64,000 nt of DNA from Oscarella lobularis. Taxonomy: Eukaryota; Porifera; Homoscleromorpha; Homosclerophorida; Oscarellidae. The notes under the pieces are model-generated. The model worked only from the letters and a program-made list of their open reading frames with translations, was not told where the DNA came from and ran no database searches. Shown in pieces: positions 55,766 to 64,000 of this stretch (its first letter is position 1; every line of letters begins with the position of its first letter). Location of the stretch: the NCBI RefSeq assembly GCF_947507565.1, contig NC_089185.1, positions 2,604,001 through 2,668,000 of the forward strand, written 5' to 3'. A program made the translations under genes and the position numbers.

Positions 55766-57025
55766 ATGGGAAGGTGCACGAATTGCTCGGAGCTCGAACT
55801 TTGCCACTTGTGGCTCGATCCCATCATCCATCACGAGCCGAACGAGCCCAGCGCGTCGAAGGACGATCACGAACTGGGACAGGTGTCCAAAGAAGGCGGA
55901 GACGATTCGTCAAAACAGAAAACAACGACAACGAAGCTCCTAACGAAGAAAAAAGTCAAACGATACCTACATCGAATCGTCCAAATCGTCGTCCTCGTCG
56001 CATCGGCGGCAGTAATCATAACGAATTGGATCGCCTATTCTTCGTACGCCACAATCGGCGTCACCCCGTTGAAAGATCACGACGAAACAATTCAAACCCT
56101 GTGGCTCGTTCAAGCGATCTGCGCGACGATCGTGACGCCGATCGCCGTTTTCGTTAAAGTCGTCGCGCCCCTACGCAAATGGGAAATTCCTAAGTCGATT
56201 AGCGGCTACATAGTTTTGTTCGATCTTATAGTTAATAGCGGCGGGAGCCTGCTCATCAGTTATAACGTTTTCCAATCGAGCGGCTGCTGGCTCGATCTCA
56301 ACGGTAGTCTTCCGGCGAGACAACTCTATTGGGAAGAAATGATAAAAGTCGGCTTCAAAATGCTATTGCTTCTAGTTCAAATTATTTATGGATTATCGCA
56401 AGGATACATCATATGTTGTGTCCAACCCTGCGCTCCTACTCGTCAAAAGAGATCTGAAATTGCGTTGAAAAGTGCGCACGTGATCCTGCTCTGCGGACTA
56501 TTGGCGTTCGCTGGCGTCGTCATGTCGACGATTGTAGATAATCGCAATAGTGCAAGCCCTGTATTGATTTTGGTCTATCATAATACGACTTATGGGTCAG
56601 CGAGTGTTCTAACGCGATTTCACGAAGTCGATGAAACTTTTCCGAAGCTAATAACTGCCACCTATCGCAATCCGTTTACGGGTGACTGTTTTGTCTATTG
56701 GCTGACTTTCGATGAAGAGAAAAATACGATCATCTACGAATACCAACACAACTATATAAACTCATCCGGAGATTTGAACTGCGATATTCGCAATATAACT
56801 GACCTTCTCAAAAAACCGGGATTTCTGTTTCTCAAAAAGGAGAAGGTGAAAAATCAGCTGGGAAAGTGGCCGAATAGCGGGGACGTCATTAACTATGATG
56901 AGACGCCGCATAGAAAACCATGCCACTTTCGTAAAGGACAATTTGAGTATGGAATAGCTGGCCCCTGCACCTTCGACACAACATGCAAGGATTTGAAAGA
57001 ATTAGCGAGAAGGAACACTTCATAG
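55766..57025 (+). CDS. Five-TM membrane protein, tandem family member 2
   Basis: A single-exon gene of 419 aa, starting MGRCTNCSELELCHLW at the ATG 55766 (the frame is open slightly further upstream, but the alignment with the third copy supports this start). It has the same layout as copy 1: CxxC N-terminus, basic stretch, five hydrophobic segments, C-terminal cysteine-containing ectodomain with NTT and NSS sequons. It is closer to copy 3 than to copy 1. Intact. Confidence 0.75.
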   Translation: MGRCTNCSELELCHLWLDPIIHHEPNEPSASKDDHELGQVSKEGGDDSSKQKTTTTKLLTKKKVKRYLHRIVQIVVLVASAAVIITNWIAYSSYATIGVTPLKDHDETIQTLWLVQAICATIVTPIAVFVKVVAPLRKWEIPKSISGYIVLFDLIVNSGGSLLISYNVFQSSGCWLDLNGSLPARQLYWEEMIKVGFKMLLLLVQIIYGLSQGYIICCVQPCAPTRQKRSEIALKSAHVILLCGLLAFAGVVMSTIVDNRNSASPVLILVYHNTTYGSASVLTRFHEVDETFPKLITATYRNPFTGDCFVYWLTFDEEKNTIIYEYQHNYINSSGDLNCDIRNITDLLKKPGFLFLKKEKVKNQLGKWPNSGDVINYDETPHRKPCHFRKGQFEYGIAGPCTFDTTCKDLKELARRNTS

Positions 57026-57873
57026 GGACATTAGATGGAAAACTTTATAAAATTTTCACTGTTGGTTGATAGGGACATCACTGATCGTATAGCAACAAAT
57101 AAATAAATAAATGAATAAATAAAAATCGACGGAGATACCTTCCTTTACCTGTCACCATCCTGATCCATCAAAAATTACATATCTCATTCCGTGTGCAAGT
57201 TGACTGCTTTTCAGTTTCATATAAATGTGCGAAGGCTCTTTGTTTAGCTACTTGTACCGTAGAGAGCGAACTCCAGCTGCAAACAGAAGGAGCCTCACTG
57301 GTGCACTTCGGAAAAGGGACCCCGATTCCATCACGAAGCCTCGTGCCCCTAAAACGACGAACTCTCACTACAGAAAAGTACTGCCATACGAGCGCACACT
57401 CCTCAGCCTCCTGCTCTTTCGACATACGGGTTATTGAAACGACAGTCTAGCTAGACACGCTAGTCGTGCATGCCGTGTTCTGCCGCACCACTGGTCCTTA
57501 GTCGAACCGTAGATATGGTGGGTTGCGGCTCCGGGAAATTTCCTAGAAGGCGAGGTTTGCGCGACCTGATGTTCTGCATAATTCACATCCGTTCTATTTA
57601 TAGACGGAGACTAGACTATAGAACGAAGTTTCACAATCTACCCGCTTTATTACTTATTACGCCCACTTTACAAAAAAACGCTTTAGCGCCTGCCATTATA
57701 TATATATATATATATATAGCATTCTCTTGACGGCCGATGGCAGCGCGTCCTGACGCGGAAGCGGGGCCCGCGGAAGCGAAGCGCAACCTGACGGCGCGCG
57801 GGGCGGGGCCCTTTAAAGCGCGCGCGTCGTTCACTTCCCACTGCATCTGCTATATCTGCAAGTGACTGTGAGT
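57026..57873. other. Second copy of the five-TM spacer
   Basis: Homologous to 54951-55765. It differs by a (TA)n expansion at about 57698-57718 and by having GTCTAGCTAGAC at 57445-57456 where the first copy carries the hairpin element. No separate gene. Confidence 0.75.
57445..57456. other. Putative excision footprint of the hairpin element
   Basis: GTCTAGCTAGAC lies at the position of the hairpin in the paralogous spacer. It equals two copies of the target GTCTAGAC joined with loss of two bases from each at the junction, the kind of scar that hAT-type excision leaves. An uninserted site would be expected to show a single GTCTAGAC. Confidence 0.6.
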
Positions 57874-59154
57874 ATGGGAAGGTGCACGAATTGCTCGGAG
57901 CTCGAACTTTGCCACTTGTGGCTCGATCCCACGAGCCGAACAAGCCGAACGAGCCGAACGAGCCGAACGAGCCGAGCGCGTCGAACGACGATCACGAACT
58001 GGGACAGGTGTCCAAAGAAGGCGGAAACGATTCGTCGAAACAGAGAACAACGACAACGAAGCTCGTAACGAAGAAAAAAGTCAAACGATACCTACATCGA
58101 ATCGTCCAAATCGTCGTCGTCGTCGCATCGGCGGCAGTAATCATAACGAATTGGATCGCCTATTCGTCGTACGCCACAATCGGCGTCACCCCGTTGGAAG
58201 AGCACGAAGAAACAATTCAAACCCTGTGGCTCGTTCAAGCGATCTGAGCGACGATCGTGACGCCCGATCGCCGTTTTCGTTAGAGTCGTCGCGCCCCTAC
58301 GCAAATGGGAAGTTCCTAAGTCGATTAGCGGCTACATCGTCTTGTTCGATCTTATAGTTAATAGCGGCGGGAGCCTGCTCATCAGTTATAACGTTTTTCA
58401 ATCGAGCAGCTGCTGGCTCGATCTCAACGGTAGTCTTCCGGCGAGACAACTCTACTGGGAAGAAATGATAAAAATCAGCTTCAAAATGCTATTGCTTCTA
58501 GTTCAAATTATTTATGGATTATCGCAAGGATACGTTGTATGTTGTGTCCAACCCTGCGCTCCTACTCGTCGAAAGAGATCTGAAATTGCGTTGAGAAGTG
58601 CGCACGTGATCGTGCTCTGCGGACTATTGGCGTTCGCTGGCGTCGTCATGTCGACGATTGTAGATAATCGCTATAGTGGAAGCCCTGTATTGATTGTGAT
58701 CTATCATAATACGACTTTGAGGTCAGCGAGTGTTCTAACGCGATTTCACAAAATCAACGAAATCGATGAAAATTTTCCGAAGCCAATAACTGCCACCTAT
58801 CGCAATCCGTTTACGGGTGACTGTTTTGTCTATTGGCTGACTTTCGACGAAGAGAAAAATACGATCATCTACGAATACCAACACAACTATATAAACTCAT
58901 CCGGAGATTTGAACTGCGATATTTGCATTAGAACTGACCCCAAAAAACCGGGATTTCTGTTTCTCAAAAAGGAGGGGGTGAAAAATCAGTTGGGAAAGTG
59001 GCCGAATAGCGGGGACGTCATTAGCTATGATGAGACGCAGCGTGGAACAAATTGCCACTTTCTTAAAGGACAATTTGAGTATGGAATAGCTGGCCCCTGC
59101 ACCTTCGACACAACGTGCAAGAATTTGAAAGAAGCGAGAAGGAACACTTCATAG
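57874..59154 (+). pseudogene. Five-TM membrane protein, tandem family member 3, broken
   Basis: It is very similar to copy 2 along its length but carries a TGA at 58245-58247 (copy 2 has TGC there) and, within 25 bases, one extra base at about 58262 (GACGCCCGATC versus GACGCCGATC). Downstream the frame is open to the stop at 59152-59154. The N-terminal part has a GAGCCGAAC tandem expansion (about 57931-57975). A young pseudogene. Confidence 0.85.
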
Positions 59155-60360
59155 ATTCTAGGGACATTAGATGGAAAACTTTATAAAATTTTCACTGTTG
59201 GTTGATAGGGACATCACTGATCGTATAGCAACAAATAAATAAATAAATAAATAAATAAATAAATAGAAATCGACGGAGATACCTTCCTTTACCTGTCACC
59301 ATCCTGATCCATCAAAAATTACATATCTCATTCCATGTGAAAGTTGACTGCTTTTCAGTTTTATATAAATGTGCGAAGGCTCTTTGTTTAGCTACTCGTA
59401 CCATCGAGAGCGAACTCCGGCTGCAATTGCAAACAGAAGGAGACTCGCTGGTTCACCTCGAAAAAAGGGACCCCGATTCCATCACGCTATATTATGAAGC
59501 CTTACGCCCCTAAAACGTGTCCCTAGACGAACTCTCGCCACAGCAAAGTACCGCCATACCAGCCTTGCAAGCCAGTTCCTTCTCCCTCTCTCCTATAAAC
59601 AGCTAGACGAGACAAAGTGCAGAAATAGAAGGAACACTTCGGATTCCGAGAACATTAGGTGGGATTTTAAAGAAGCATCACTGACCGTATGGACATATAG
59701 ATCAATAGATGTGCCTTCTTTAAGATTCTGTACGTCGTCCATAATAAATTCACAAATTATTAGTCTTTGGGCGAGTTTGATCGACTGCTTTCTGGTAGGA
59801 GAAGAAGACGACTCATTGGAGTAGCTCGAGAAAGGGACCCCGATTCCGTCACGCAGCCTTAAGTAACCTAAAACATGTCCCTGGAACCATAGATATAATA
59901 ATATCTATGCTGGAACAAAGTAGTGCGATACATTCCTCCTGTATCCTAATTAATTAGCCTTCGCTTGCATGGTTGCGATTGAGTTCTGAGCTGCTCTGAA
60001 GCAAAACGATCGTGTTCTTGTTCTAGAGGACTAGATTAGAGCCAAAGCTGCCAGTTATTCTAGTGCAAACAAATAAGAAATTTTACGACTCCACGCGGGG
60101 AACGCGAGAGGTCAATTGATCATTGACTTCATCCAAGTGAGCAGTTCCAAAACCTTGCAAATTCATTAGAGACGATTACCGCCAATATGCCTGTGGTTTG
60201 GAGTTGTCGCGGATTTTCCTGCTGTGCAATCCAGAGCCATGATGTCATGATGTCACAATTAGCGGCAGTCTGATTAGATATAAGGAAGCTGCGAAAGCTG
60301 CTGGAGCCAGTGTGAGAGCAGAAGCACGCAACTGAACAAGAGCGCCATCACAGCAACACA
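59155..60360. other. Intergenic: decayed third spacer and promoter of collagen-like gene
   Basis: It begins as a third, shorter copy of the five-TM spacer (to about 59880), including an AAAT repeat run. It contains the hairpin at 59881-59916. From about 60240 a TATAAGGAAGC lies upstream of the collagen-like ATG. No gene supported. Confidence 0.6.
59881..59916. mobile_element. Ultrashort hairpin with 7-bp direct repeats
   Basis: A perfect 22-nt hairpin (59888-59909, arms CATAGATAT/ATATCTATG, loop AATA) lies between two copies of CTGGAAC (59881-59887 and 59910-59916). Same layout as the hairpins at 47.4, 51.8 and 55.3 kb. Confidence 0.65.
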
Positions 60361-61269
60361 ATGAAGCATCTCAGCTATGCGACGATTTCAGGCTGCTTGG
60401 CAATACTACTTACAGTAGCGCCGCATCTCTCTCAATCCATGGGTGTCACGCCGCCAGACGACGGCGGCGGCGGCGAAGAAAAACCTAAACCGGACCAATG
60501 CTGTGCCGCGCAGCCCGGTCGAGATGGGAGAGACGGACGAGACGGGCTTCCCGGACCTCCCGGTCTCCAGGGAGAGCGAGGTCCGGCCGGAAGCCCCGGG
60601 AAAGACGGAGAACGAGGACCTAAAGGAGACTCCGCCGCCGTAAACAACGACGACATCTACTTGATGATTACTCCCAACGACGTCAAATTCAAGCGATACG
60701 GCGATCGAGTTCGCCTGCACGAAACGCCAGCTGCAGGCGGGACGTCGATTTCTTTCAATGCCGGCTCGACTGCCAACAATCGATTGATGAGCGTGACCTT
60801 GGTGGAGCCCAATGTGCTTAACGACTCTGCTCGATACGTTGTCACGGCAACGATCTCCCATCGAAATCCCGTGTCAGTGACAACAGACATGGATATGTAC
60901 GTCACCGTATCCGATGGTGTCGGCGCCGTAGGTTACTTGATTCTCGACAAGGCGAACAGGAACTCGAAGGACACTATGTGGCCGTGCGAAGGAGCCAGAG
61001 GACAAACATTCAACAGAAAGTGCACCGTAGTTAAGAGTCCATCGGTAACAAACTTCTCGCCATTGCACACAGTCCAAGTGAAATTCGGTGGCCACCACGG
61101 AGCGTTTGGAATAGGAAAAACCGTCTCTGAAGTGCACGTGATTTTTCCTCACGCTTTTCCGTACATCTTGAAACCGTCGAAGGGAATTTTCTTGGACATG
61201 TATCGTAATGACGCGGGAGAGCGATACATCATCGATTTCATCGAAGTGAGACTTGAAAAAGAGACCTAA
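60361..61269 (+). CDS. Short-chain collagen-like secreted protein, copy 1
   Basis: A single-exon gene of 302 aa. It has a signal peptide (YATISGCLAILLTVAPHLSQ), a CC doublet (DQCCAAQ) that could crosslink chains, and about 13 Gly-X-Y triplets near residues 53-90 (GRDGRDGRDGLPGPPG onward). A globular C-terminal domain of about 210 residues follows (YLMITPNDVKFKRYGDRVRL, SVTTDMDMYVTVSDGVGAVG, VQVKFGGHHGAFGIGKTVSE, DFIEVRLEKET). That domain is not a fibrillar, C1q or type IV NC1 that I recognise. It is probably a trimeric secreted matrix or recognition protein (inference). Tandem copies follow at 62.0 and 63.5 kb. Confidence 0.8.
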   Translation: MKHLSYATISGCLAILLTVAPHLSQSMGVTPPDDGGGGEEKPKPDQCCAAQPGRDGRDGRDGLPGPPGLQGERGPAGSPGKDGERGPKGDSAAVNNDDIYLMITPNDVKFKRYGDRVRLHETPAAGGTSISFNAGSTANNRLMSVTLVEPNVLNDSARYVVTATISHRNPVSVTTDMDMYVTVSDGVGAVGYLILDKANRNSKDTMWPCEGARGQTFNRKCTVVKSPSVTNFSPLHTVQVKFGGHHGAFGIGKTVSEVHVIFPHAFPYILKPSKGIFLDMYRNDAGERYIIDFIEVRLEKET

Positions 61270-62012
61270 CCAGAGGCTGAGCTGACGCGAGACTGACTTG
61301 TTTGGTGGTGTCTAGGTCGTGTAGTCATTGTCTCGTCTAGTGTGTGATTGTTGCTGTCTGTCTTCTGCCAGTGTTTATTCCGCCACTCAGTTTTTAGTCT
61401 ACGAAGCAAAGGCTTACCTAAAGCGATTGCACGGATCCGTGGTCGAAGAGACCGTCTTGAAAGCAGCGTGCAGACAAAAAGCTACAGAGCTGTCTACAGT
61501 AACGCACGTTAGTGAAAGAAGCCCTGCTTGCGAAGCCAAACAAAGGCAATATCATCGAATACACTGTACTGGTAATCTATTGGATTATAAAGTTTCAAAA
61601 GATGGCGCCTAAATCGCAGGAAAAATATTCACATCCGAGCTGTAGACTGCACGGAGTTGTCGAACGTTGAGCAGTCGTTCTAGATGTTGCTTCCAATAAA
61701 CATCTGCCTGCTAAGACGCTGGAGCAAGGCCGTGTCCTCTCTATACTCCCTTCATGGCTTATAAAAACGTCTGCTTTTTCTTGTCTGAACGTTGGGGACA
61801 TTAGCTAAACAATGATCCGGAATTTGAGCTAGCGGTGGATCGACTTGCGAAATAGAGCCCCCGTAGTAAACAAGCCAGTTTTGAAAACCCCTGTCTCCAA
61901 CTTGTGATTTCCTGTGAAAACCAGTCTCGAGTCCAAGTAGATATAAGGCGGCACAACAATAGTTGCTTACTTCACAACAAGCAGCTATAGGAGCGGTCAT
62001 CATACTACAGCA
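61270..62012. other. Spacer between collagen-like copies
   Basis: 3' flank of copy 1 and 5' flank of copy 2. It is similar to 62835-63484, so the repeat unit is the gene plus this spacer, about 1.5-1.7 kb. A GTAGATATAAGGCGGCAC stretch upstream of copy 2 recurs upstream of copy 3 and is probably the core promoter. No other gene. Confidence 0.65.
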
Positions 62013-62834
62013 ATGAAGCGTCACCCTTACGTGACAATTTCAGGTTGTTTGGCGATCATAGTCATTATGGCGCTCCTCTCTGAAGGCATATAGCCCAACT
62101 ATATCCGTGGCGAAACCTCTTCTGATCCCGACTGCGTTGCGCAACGATGTCGAGATGGGAGAGACGGACGAGACGGACGGCCCGGACCTCCCGGAGAGCG
62201 GGGCCCCAAAAGCTACATGATGATAACTCCCGATGACGTCATTTACAAAAGATTCGGCGATAGAGTTCGCCTGTACGAACCGCTTCGTTCAGGTGGCCCG
62301 TCAATTTCGTTCGACGCCGGCAAAACGGACTTCAATCGATTGATGAGAGTAATCATAGCGGAGCCCAACGTGCTCGACAACTCAGCTCGATACATTGTTA
62401 CAGCAAAAGTCTCTCATCGAAATCCCCCGTGTCGGTCACTACTGATATGGATCTCTACGTCACCGTGTCAGACGGAGTCAGCGCTGTCGGTTATTTGATA
62501 CTCGACGAAGCAAATAGGAAGCCAAATCACAACCAATCTATGTGGCCGTGCGCAGGACCCAATGGGCAAACATTCGTGCATCATGATTCGGGGTGCACTC
62601 GGCTCCGAGATGGAGAGACAACGAAGTTTTCGCCACCGCACACAGTGCAAGTGAAATTCGGCGGCCACCACAAAGCGTTTGGAATAGGGGAAACCGTCTC
62701 TGGCGTGATTCTGATGTTCACCCACAATTATGCATTCACCGGCAAAGGGAATTTACTTGGATATTTATCGTCACAATAAGGGCGAGAGGTATATCATCGA
62801 TTTCATCGAAGTGAGACTTGAAAAAGAGACTTAA
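62013..62834 (+). pseudogene. Short-chain collagen-like protein, copy 2, broken
   Basis: Starts MKRHPYVTISGCLAI at 62013. Three lesions are visible against copies 1 and 3: a TAG at about 62090 directly after the signal peptide (LLSEGI then stop); a two-base insertion at about 62426 in the C run of AATCCCCCGTG; and a one-base shift near 62750 before the conserved end. The Gly-X-Y block is short (DGRDGRDGRPGPPGERGPK). The final codons, EVRLEKET, are preserved to the TAA at 62832-62834. Confidence 0.85.
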
Positions 62835-63142
62835 TTCGAGCTGACGCGAGACTAACTTTTTGGCGGTATCAATTAACGGCATATGACTAAGTAGCCCTTC
62901 TCTCGTACTGTGATTGAATTTGTCGCCTTTTGTCCTCTTCCAGTGTTTCTTTCATCACTCTATTTTAACTCTGTCAGCGTCCGCACGTGCAGCGCGAGCA
63001 CTTGCGAAGCCAAGGCTTACCCACATCGCCGGCATGAAGTAACCGCGAGTCGACGAGACCATCTTGATGCGGCAGAAAGCTGCAAACATAAAGTTGCAGC
63101 AAAGATCTCTGCTTACACTCTCTGGTACCCCCCCGTGCGTTG
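62835..63142. other. Spacer after the second collagen-like copy
   Basis: It resembles 61270-61560 (shared GCGAAGCCAAGGCTTACC and a later GACGAGACC block). It runs into the assembly gap. Confidence 0.6.
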
Positions 63143-63342
63143 NNNNNNNNNNNNNNNNNNNNNNNNNNNNNNNNNNNNNNNNNNNNNNNNNNNNNNNNNN
63201 NNNNNNNNNNNNNNNNNNNNNNNNNNNNNNNNNNNNNNNNNNNNNNNNNNNNNNNNNNNNNNNNNNNNNNNNNNNNNNNNNNNNNNNNNNNNNNNNNNNN
63301 NNNNNNNNNNNNNNNNNNNNNNNNNNNNNNNNNNNNNNNNNN
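63143..63342. other. Assembly gap (200 N)
   Basis: Exactly 200 N, a conventional placeholder, so the true distance is unknown. It falls within a tandem repeat, so collapsed or missing collagen-like copies are possible. Confidence 0.95.
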
Positions 63343-63484
63343 GAAAAAGACGTCTCCAACGTCAAAGCGTCGGAGTCTCAAGGATTTTGTCTAGACGCCA
63401 TCCGCTAAACCCGTAGATATAAGGCGACACGAAATCAGTTAGCTACATCTACAGCGAAGCAGAAGCGGTCATCATACGAAGGCA

Positions 63485-64000
63485 ATGAAGCACCACCCTT
63501 ACGCGACAATGACACGTTGTTTGGCAATCGTAGTCATGATGGCACTCCTCTCTGAGGGCATCGCCCAACCGTCTGATCCCGAGTGCGCTGGGCGAAATGG
63601 GAGAGACGGACGAGATGGGAGAGACGGACGAGATGGGAGAGACGGACGAGACGGATGGGCCAGATTTTCCGGAGAGCAGGGCACCTACATGATGATAACT
63701 CCCGATGACGTCATTTACGAAAGATACGGCGATAGAGTTCGCTTGTACGAACCGCTTCGTTCAGGCGAACCGTCAATTACGTTCGACGCCGGCAAAACGG
63801 ACTTCAATCGATTGATGAGAGTAACCTTAGCGGAGCCTCACGTGCTCGACAACTCAGCTCGATACGTCGTCACAGCAACAGTCGCTCATCGAAATCCCGT
63901 GTCAGTCACTACTGATATGGATCTCTACGTCACCGTGTCAGACGGAGTCAGCGCTGTGGGTTATTTGATTCTCGACGAAGAAAATAGGAAGTCGAACGAC
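63485..64000 (+). CDS. Short-chain collagen-like secreted protein, copy 3 (cut by window end)
   Basis: Starts MKHHPYATMTRCLAIVVMMA at 63485 and runs open to the window edge (172 codons). The signal peptide ends near EGIAQ. The collagen-like part is reduced to GRNG followed by repeated GRDG units, then loses the triplet register (GWARFSGEQG). The globular domain starts YMMITPDDVIYERYGDRVRL and closely follows copies 1 and 2. No lesion is seen in the visible part. Confidence 0.75.
   Translation, partial: MKHHPYATMTRCLAIVVMMALLSEGIAQPSDPECAGRNGRDGRDGRDGRDGRDGRDGWARFSGEQGTYMMITPDDVIYERYGDRVRLYEPLRSGEPSITFDAGKTDFNRLMRVTLAEPHVLDNSARYVVTATVAHRNPVSVTTDMDLYVTVSDGVSAVGYLILDEENRKSND
63599..63652. repeat. 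18-bp coding minisatellite in the collagen-like region
   Basis: Three tandem units of GGGAGAGACGGACGAGAT (the last differing at its final base) encode GRDGRD each. Copies 1 and 2 of the gene have fewer units, so Gly-X-Y length varies by unit slippage. Confidence 0.85.

Noticed and set aside
57168-57450. Overlapping frames on both strands in the five-TM spacer
   Set aside because: The spacer copies at 55.1 and 59.4 kb do not preserve these frames, so they are not under coding constraint.
62910-63416. Frames spanning the N run
   Set aside because: They are translations across the 200-N assembly gap.
63485-64000. The Gly-X-Y segments as evidence for type IV collagen
   Set aside because: The triplet runs are short and the C-terminal domain lacks the cysteine pattern of the type IV NC1 domain.

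Overview
The window is animal nuclear DNA. It has spliced genes with very short introns (mostly 40-65 nt, GT-AG plus at least two GC-AG), dynein, eIF2D and LSM2 housekeeping genes, collagen-like secreted proteins, Frizzled-type receptors, death-fold proteins and a Ty3/gypsy retrotransposon. Gly-X-Y short-chain collagens, lineage-specific tandem receptor arrays and compact genes suggest a sponge, possibly a homoscleromorph such as Oscarella. That placement is inference; no marker gene in the window proves it.

Layout. 0.6-5.2 kb: an intact Ty3/gypsy element with 87-bp LTRs and a 5-bp target duplication, beside a decayed BTB fragment. 6-10.7 kb: a Frizzled-like receptor gene, a Ly6-like pseudogene and a Frizzled-like pseudogene. 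12.2-18.8 kb: a CARD-ROCO-Death-Death gene whose CARD and Roc domains are linked by 32 consecutive phase-1 microexons. 19.4-34.4 kb: a BTB pseudogene, a hypothetical gene, dynein intermediate chain, an MFS transporter, a death-domain protein, eIF2D and a cyclic-nucleotide-binding protein. 35-40.5 kb: gene-poor DNA with a fold-back repeat, duplicated gene fragments and two small secreted-protein genes. 40.5-44.8 kb: LSM2 and a large glycine-rich membrane protein. 45.3-51.1 kb: two more Frizzled-like genes on the minus strand with an indoleamine dioxygenase gene between them. 52.3-59.2 kb: a small secreted protein and a tandem triplet of single-exon five-TM proteins, the third a pseudogene. 60.3-64 kb: three tandem short-chain collagen-like genes, the second a pseudogene, with a 200-N gap before the third.

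Three things stand out. First, the microexon array: 32 exons, mostly exactly 30 nt, all phase 1, each coding about one 10-residue repeat. Second, a set of tiny perfect hairpins (20-40 nt) each flanked by 7-8 bp direct repeats; one is present in one copy of a tandem duplication and replaced by an excision-like footprint in the next. Third, the signalling content: CARD/ROCO/Death and Death-domain proteins, Frizzled-like receptors with reduced or deleted cysteine-rich domains, and IDO, which together look like a rapidly evolving receptor and innate-defence neighbourhood (inference). Exon models were made by eye from splice signals, frame continuity and comparison of paralogues; no search was run.
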